This document shows positions 59,129-64,000 of a DNA stretch of 64,000 nt, piece after piece. The notes beneath the pieces are model-generated. The model was not told where the DNA came from. It searched no databases and worked only from the letters and a program-made list of their open reading frames with translations. Made by a program: the position numbers and the translations under genes. This DNA comes from JAKSSE01 sp045597645. GTDB taxonomy: Bacteria > Bacillota > Clostridia > Lachnospirales > Lachnospiraceae. Within the stretch, counting starts at the first letter, position 1. Each line of letters opens with the position of its first letter. The stretch lies in NCBI GenBank assembly GCA_045597645.1, contig JAZLKM010000049.1:62001-126000 (forward strand). Reading direction: 5' to 3'.

Positions 59129-60469
59129 TTATGGCATTCTATTTTTCTCAAGCAAAAACAGATTCCACTCAAGTTCTTTAACTTTAATATCAGGAGCAAT
59201 CTCCAAAAGCTCACATGCCGAAGCCAATGTCTTTCTAATTTCTGTCTTAGAGGTTAAAGCAAATTTGTCCTCGCGCACCTTTTTCTTAAGAGAGAACACA
59301 TATCTCTCCAGCCAAATATGAATCTGGCGCTTAATAGTCTTCATACTCTCAATTTTTGAAGTAGAAGGAGCCGCATTAATAGAGTCTATTACATCCGCCA
59401 TAGCTCTGGCAGAGTATTTATGCCCATTTAGGTCAATATACTTTGTGAAAAACGCATCCTTTTGGGGAGTGAAGAACTCCTTTTTCACTTCATCCGGATG
59501 CTCCACGTATTCCGTAACACGACTGATAAGTGTCTGTGGATCACCAATTCTCTCACTCAGGAGATTCGGAAAATCCTGAGCCACGACAGAGCCAGTGTTA
59601 TCAGGCTTGTATAAAATGCTTGGAATCCCCGCCATATATGCCTCATAGGCAGTGGAGCAGCCACAGTGTATCATAGCCGAGCAGCCAGCAATCCACTCAT
59701 TTGCGTCGCCCTCTCCAGTCACCACAATGTTAGGGTAATCCTTGAATGCATCTACAAATTCCTGATCATATCCAAGAGGGCTTGGATGTGGCCTAACAAT
59801 AATAGTGTACGGTATATTCTTTGAAAGCTCCTTCAGGGCATCCATCAACATGTCTGCCAATATCACCCTGGCCTTCTCCTCGTAACGTATAGCGCGCTGC
59901 ATATCTCCCGGCATATGCCCGAAGTACTGTTGGAAATACTCATCAGTATAAGGCCGTGCAAAATGGGAGTTAAACAGCACATATTTGCCATAATCCCTTT
60001 TGTGCTTTTCTATCTTGTCCTTATAGAAAATCGGCAGACCCTTAAGAATGTCTACGCGAGGGTTGGCTGTGCGGTGAATACGCTCTGCTGCCGATGGCAC
60101 CACCTCACAGGTGAGCCTCTCCTGCTCAGAGCCCCAGCCGAAGATGACATCACACATCTCTATAGTCTTCTCTCCGCAACGACGCGACTTATATATTTCA
60201 TCAGAAAAATATACCAGTCCCTCCTCGTCGGAAGCCAGAATCATGCAACCGTTATCCTTCAGCCTTTGCCAGCATTTCTCATTATACGAGCAATAATCCT
60301 TCTCAAAATAAAAGCCAGCCGGTCCATGCGCTGCATATCTTTTCCTTATGGGCTCAGGATTGCCCACAACAACACGATAGCCGCGATTAACCAGCTCAGC
60401 GGATAGAATTAACTTTGCAGTCAATTCCCTTTTTTTAGTTTCAACAGGTATATAAACGATTTTTTCCAT
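59129..60469 (-). CDS. Surface carbohydrate biosynthesis protein, GT-B-like
   Basis: A 446-residue soluble protein. VYIPVETKKRELTAKLILSAELVNRGYRVVVG at the start, then ASDEEGLVYFSDEIY, FNSHFARPY, VRPHPSPLGYD and CSAMIHCGCSTAYEAYMAGIPSILY. The IYIPVE...RE start and DEEG are a pattern I recall from proteins annotated as surface carbohydrate biosynthesis protein; the C-terminal half reads like the CDP-glycerol glycerophosphotransferase GT-B fold. The reaction is unknown. The start has no clear ribosome-binding site. Confidence 0.7.
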   Translation of the reverse strand: MEKIVYIPVETKKRELTAKLILSAELVNRGYRVVVGNPEPIRKRYAAHGPAGFYFEKDYCSYNEKCWQRLKDNGCMILASDEEGLVYFSDEIYKSRRCGEKTIEMCDVIFGWGSEQERLTCEVVPSAAERIHRTANPRVDILKGLPIFYKDKIEKHKRDYGKYVLFNSHFARPYTDEYFQQYFGHMPGDMQRAIRYEEKARVILADMLMDALKELSKNIPYTIIVRPHPSPLGYDQEFVDAFKDYPNIVVTGEGDANEWIAGCSAMIHCGCSTAYEAYMAGIPSILYKPDNTGSVVAQDFPNLLSERIGDPQTLISRVTEYVEHPDEVKKEFFTPQKDAFFTKYIDLNGHKYSARAMADVIDSINAAPSTSKIESMKTIKRQIHIWLERYVFSLKKKVREDKFALTSKTEIRKTLASACELLEIAPDIKVKELEWNLFLLEKNRMP

Positions 60470-60495
60470 ATCGATTAACTATACCATACTCGGGA

Positions 60496-61365
60496 TTAAA
60501 CCTCAATCAAATGCCAATTTGGTAGGTAGAACTCAGGAGTCCAGTGGTGTACTACCGGTGCCACTACAGTACCACCTTTATTTTCCCCAAGATACGCCCC
60601 CCACCAGCTAAACGAGCTGTTAGCGAGAATGTGATGGTGGCAGGCTGACATCAATGCCAGATCCTCCAGATCACTGGTGCCATCCACCAAGACAAATTCA
60701 TGGAACCTGAATCTATCCTTAACGTACTCTCTGTCATCGGAAAAAATAAACAAATCGAACGGACCCACCTGCTCCTCCATATATCTTAGAGCCCTACGAT
60801 AATAGTCCTCGTCTATCACCCAATGTGTGGCATCGCATGTCACATAATCTGTACGCCTAATGTGCAGGCTTACTGACACCTTAGAAGCTGCTATCCTCTC
60901 CTGGTACTCCAGTCCGCTGTCAGAAAATGAGTGATGATATGTAAATTGCCTTTTGATATCATCATACCACTCGTCAAAATATCTCCAGTTTTGCCAGTAA
61001 CCTCTATAGCAAGCTCGCTCTCTCGCAAAAAGTTCAGGAGCAAATCGATACTCATACTCCGGCGTCTCTCGAATCGTCTTAATCCGCTGACTGTCCATAA
61101 GTCTGTCGCGATATTCTCTGCAAGCCACTTGATCCTTTCTGGGACCTCGACCCAGAAAATAGTCCTTAAAACCTGATATAAGTCTGTCACTGAAATCGAG
61201 CGGGTATCTGTCCAACGAGAATTTTCTGAAGTCATTAACATAGACGGGGTCTAATATCATCTCCATCTGTGTTCTTTTGTACAGGCCATAGCCAAATGCA
61301 TACTGAAACATCTGATTGCCAATGCCGCTGGATATCTCAATTATGTTACGAGTTATGTCTTTCAT
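60496..61365 (-). CDS. GT11-type alpha-1,2-fucosyltransferase
   Basis: A 289-residue protein. It shows SSGIGNQMFQYAFGYGLYKR at the N-terminus, the catalytic VSLHIRRTDYV (His-x-Arg-Arg-x-Asp) and FIFSDDREYV, then MSACHHHILANSSFSWWGAYLG. These are the three hallmarks of GT11, which uses GDP-L-fucose. Together with the GT10-like gene it implies fucose in the product. It overlaps the end of the acyltransferase gene by 4 bases. Confidence 0.92.
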   Translation of the reverse strand: MKDITRNIIEISSGIGNQMFQYAFGYGLYKRTQMEMILDPVYVNDFRKFSLDRYPLDFSDRLISGFKDYFLGRGPRKDQVACREYRDRLMDSQRIKTIRETPEYEYRFAPELFARERACYRGYWQNWRYFDEWYDDIKRQFTYHHSFSDSGLEYQERIAASKVSVSLHIRRTDYVTCDATHWVIDEDYYRRALRYMEEQVGPFDLFIFSDDREYVKDRFRFHEFVLVDGTSDLEDLALMSACHHHILANSSFSWWGAYLGENKGGTVVAPVVHHWTPEFYLPNWHLIEV

Positions 61366-62486
61366 TCACCATTCTCTTTCTTTGTGTTTTCTAACTCAAA
61401 ACTCCTGAGTTCTCCATGCTCTTTTCCATCAAGCTTGCGGATAAGCTTTTTTATCACTTCAAGCCTTAATATATTTTTTTCCAACAGTGATGCCCTAATC
61501 TTATCGATTAACGTCACTATCACAAAGAGAGCTGCTATACAGCCCAGTGAATACAATGGCCATACTGCTCTTGAATAAAAAGCTGACGCCCTGAATACCT
61601 TCTCCCATAAGAAAGGATAGAAGGCCTCAGTCTGATGTACAATGTATACTGCCAGCGTAGACGTTGAGAAAAAGTTTATCCACTTTACACTTCCCATCTC
61701 AAGCTTTGAGAAGAACACGAAAATGCAAAACGCTACAAAGAGATTCGGCAGGGTCTTTATATCTCCCAGAAAATTGCTCGCCAGATTACTGATTCTGGCT
61801 AAAATGCCCTGTACTTCCATGAGCTGTGGCATCATTGCCACAAATGCAAGCAGCAGATATCCCAATACTCCCAGACAAAGCCAGATAAATTTTCCTTTTA
61901 CTTTTTCTTTAAGATAGAGCTTGTAATATCCCATCAAAATGAAAATGTAGATGAACCATGCTACGCAGCCAAAATATCCATCTTCCCGATTATATAAGCT
62001 GTTTAACACAGCACCGAAGATGGTAGAAATAATCAGAAATCTCTTGAGCTGAGCCTGCTCTAATTCGAACAGTTTATTTAGAAATGGCGCCAGCAAAATC
62101 AGCACCAGATACACTGTAATGTACCAGTGATTATGGTTCCATCCGAGAATAGGAAGCATAGACCAGCCTATTTGAGTGACAGATACTTGCCCCGAAGTAA
62201 TAAAGAACATGGCGATAGTAAGAACGCTCGTATAGAAGAACTCCTGAAGCCATAATTTTATGAATCTCTCACCTCTGAAGGTGCTGCCTGCCATAAAATA
62301 GCACCCCAATATCAGAAATCCATTAGTTGCAATGCGCGAGGCCTGACCAAATATTGTATTAAAAACAAAATTAGCCATGCCTGCATCTGCAAGCATAGCT
62401 CCTGACTGTCCTAAGAAATGTCCTGCCACAATAAAGAACATTAGAAGCAGTCTCAATATTTCATAATTTGATTTTCTGTTACTCAT
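61362..62486 (-). CDS. Acyltransferase family 3
   Basis: A 374-residue membrane protein with ten helices, starting SNYEILRLLLMFFIVAGHFLGQSG with the family R...H signature, then NGFLILGCYFMAG. The C-terminal 45 residues are soluble and charged. It probably O-acetylates a sugar of the glycan. It overlaps both neighbours: the GT11 gene at its end, and the DUF6020-like gene as ATGA at its start. Confidence 0.82.
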   Translation of the reverse strand: MSNRKSNYEILRLLLMFFIVAGHFLGQSGAMLADAGMANFVFNTIFGQASRIATNGFLILGCYFMAGSTFRGERFIKLWLQEFFYTSVLTIAMFFITSGQVSVTQIGWSMLPILGWNHNHWYITVYLVLILLAPFLNKLFELEQAQLKRFLIISTIFGAVLNSLYNREDGYFGCVAWFIYIFILMGYYKLYLKEKVKGKFIWLCLGVLGYLLLAFVAMMPQLMEVQGILARISNLASNFLGDIKTLPNLFVAFCIFVFFSKLEMGSVKWINFFSTSTLAVYIVHQTEAFYPFLWEKVFRASAFYSRAVWPLYSLGCIAALFVIVTLIDKIRASLLEKNILRLEVIKKLIRKLDGKEHGELRSFELENTKKENGE

Positions 62487-63991
62487 AAATTGCTTCCAAG
62501 CTTTCGTCGATAGCTACTAATAAACGTGAGACATATGAACACTGGCACCATCTCAATAACAGGCAACATATATCTAACGCTTCCATTAACAGGTGACAGA
62601 AGGCACACCGCTATGCTAAGTATAGGCGCTGCATATAGTAGCAATTCCTTAAAGCGTTTAGCATATATTGCATATCCAAAGCATAGCATAATAATCCAAG
62701 TGTAAGTACCACACCAAATCAACTGACCCATCACTGGAATCTTCGCCCAAAGCATCACAAGATTGGTCAAAAGGCTCCGCAACGAAGCTGGCATCCACTG
62801 ACTAAATTCATAGGTATCACCATCATTTTCCACATTCCAGGTATAACTGCCCTGCGGACTATGGTAATGAAATGGATCAAAATATCCAAAGAAATTGCCC
62901 ACCCAAGCATTCACATAGCATTCCGGGTGCTTTTTGAACATATCGCGCCATGCTTTCTTATAGGCATCCCATTCTGAATCTGTTGCCTCCAGCTTATAGG
63001 TATACTTAACGGGGTCGTGTAGCTCCGGGTCATATGACGCGGAAATGTAATCATAGTCTAATACTGCCGAGATAGCCGCTTTCTCTTGAGCAGTCACTTC
63101 ATCCGCATAGTCACGAATATATCTGGCTGTCTGTTGGAACCTAAGCCCATTGGTCTCACGGCGCACAGTTCCCTGCATCTGATATCCACTAAATGCCGCT
63201 GTTACAATTATGTATATAGCTATAGATGCCAGCATTCCTACTACTGGAGCTATTGCGTACTTAAATCCCCTCGCACCATCAGTCTTGTTCTGGTCGCGAG
63301 TTGTTATGCAGCCTTTGTGCGCATTCATAACACATGCCACCGCCAGCAAAGCATCCGCCACTACTATTACGTATATTCCATTTGGTCTAGTAACACAGAC
63401 AGCAATGCTGAGTAATGTCATGTCCAAAAGCTGCTGTACTAAGACTAGCATTTTCGCACCAGCGCCAGTAGGCGTATTCGCACTATTATTAACTTTAAGA
63501 TACAAATCTATTGTTTTGGCAACATATAGACTCAAAACAGCCGCGTAGAAGGTATCTTTTCTAACAACCATCGAGTATGGGCCCACTAGCGGCACTAGTC
63601 CATAGAAAATAAGAACTCCCCGCTTAATCCATTTGCTAACATCCCACTTTGAAATAGTCGCATAAATGCCAGCACAGCAGGCTGACGAGATAAGACAAGT
63701 AACTCTGCTCATCAAAAGCAATCCCGCATTGTCACTAATAAGTGCGCCCAATTTATAAATTGGAATCAAAAGAAGGTACAGCGGCATAGTGGATACTTCC
63801 TGACATGTACCACCCTGCAACAGGGCAGTTATGTTCTGCAAGTCATCATTATTAATGCATCCCGGTAAAAAGACCAGACTGTAAGGCAGCCAGAGGACGA
63901 TGAATAGAATCCAGGCTGACATGAATGGATAGCGCTGGAATACGCTGACCAGCTTACGCCCCCATAATCCTATGCCCCGTGCATCAGACAT
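62483..63991 (-). CDS. DUF6020-like membrane protein (start may lie beyond the window)
   Basis: At least 502 residues with about nine helices. The stretch GPYSMVVRKDTFYAAVLSLYV and INNDDLQNITALLQGG I recall from DUF6020 proteins, which resemble GT-C enzymes. An outside loop of about 110 residues contains FFGYFDPFHYHSPQGSY. The first visible ATG is at 63991, but the frame stays open to the window edge, so it may be cut. It heads the visible gene train. Confidence 0.65.
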   Translation of the reverse strand: MSDARGIGLWGRKLVSVFQRYPFMSAWILFIVLWLPYSLVFLPGCINNDDLQNITALLQGGTCQEVSTMPLYLLLIPIYKLGALISDNAGLLLMSRVTCLISSACCAGIYATISKWDVSKWIKRGVLIFYGLVPLVGPYSMVVRKDTFYAAVLSLYVAKTIDLYLKVNNSANTPTGAGAKMLVLVQQLLDMTLLSIAVCVTRPNGIYVIVVADALLAVACVMNAHKGCITTRDQNKTDGARGFKYAIAPVVGMLASIAIYIIVTAAFSGYQMQGTVRRETNGLRFQQTARYIRDYADEVTAQEKAAISAVLDYDYISASYDPELHDPVKYTYKLEATDSEWDAYKKAWRDMFKKHPECYVNAWVGNFFGYFDPFHYHSPQGSYTWNVENDGDTYEFSQWMPASLRSLLTNLVMLWAKIPVMGQLIWCGTYTWIIMLCFGYAIYAKRFKELLLYAAPILSIAVCLLSPVNGSVRYMLPVIEMVPVFICLTFISSYRRKLGSNL

Positions 63992-64000
63992 CTCTGCGCA

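Noticed and set aside
1..64000. tRNA or rRNA genes
   Set aside because: I saw no tRNA-like or rRNA-like sequence in the gaps, though I could not run a covariance search.

Overview
The window is almost wholly a surface-polysaccharide locus of a low-to-mid GC Gram-positive anaerobe. Strong AGGAG-type ribosome-binding sites, dense operons with ATGA/TAATG overlaps, streptococcal-type rhamnose-wall logic (RmlABC, GT2 enzymes, ABC exporter, GtrA/GtrB, many GT-C-like membrane proteins) and multi-spanning families that I know mainly from Lachnospiraceae (DUF6077, DUF6311, DUF6020 by recall) suggest a Lachnospiraceae member, perhaps Butyrivibrio or Pseudobutyrivibrio. That placement is inference. Every gene but one is on the minus strand, so transcription runs from high to low coordinates.

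Layout, in the direction of transcription. (1) 63,991 to 20,667: a very long gene train. Its upstream part holds a DUF6020-like membrane protein, acyltransferases, GT11 and GT10 fucosyltransferase-like enzymes, a surface-carbohydrate protein, UDP-galactopyranose mutase, a TupA-like ATP-grasp protein, GT61, ManC, an MBOAT/SGNH pair and a phosphohexomutase. An internal promoter at 43.73-43.76 kb precedes gmd and manA. The downstream part holds a GT2-like enzyme, GT-C-like membrane proteins, a DUF6077-like protein split in two and fused to a metallo-beta-lactamase domain, a second MBOAT/SGNH pair, gtrA, Wzt, a methyltransferase with a kinase-like domain, Wzm, and large multidomain glycosyltransferases. 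(2) 20,133-20,543: one plus-strand gene, an FdtA-like dTDP-ketosugar isomerase, with its own terminator. (3) 19,706 to 4,033: rmlB, rmlA, three tandem DUF2142 membrane proteins, another membrane protein, two GT2 enzymes, a flippase-GT2 fusion, a GtrB-like enzyme and rmlC, ending at an intrinsic terminator. (4) 3,962 to 2,222: a DltA-like adenylating enzyme and a carrier protein. (5) 1,850 to 1: a UAP-type UDP-sugar pyrophosphorylase and a cut-off polyprenyl-phosphate sugar transferase.

Together the genes would make dTDP-rhamnose precursors, GDP-mannose and GDP-4-keto-6-deoxymannose, UDP-sugars and UDP-Galf. They would assemble a rhamnose-rich glycan on a lipid carrier, export it by Wzm/Wzt (with a flippase also present), and decorate it outside the cell with GT-C enzymes, fucosyl units, O-acyl groups and possibly D-alanyl groups. 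rmlD, a GDP-fucose synthase and FdtB/FdtC partners were not found here.

The most unusual non-coding signal is a structured repeat family in the two long intergenic regions (about 1,987-2,221 and 19,842-20,002). It is built of small hairpins, several closed by C-GNA-G triloops, and its two copies differ by paired (covarying) changes. Each copy is followed, in the minus direction, by a direct-repeat box resembling a WalR/VicR site and then by an operon start.
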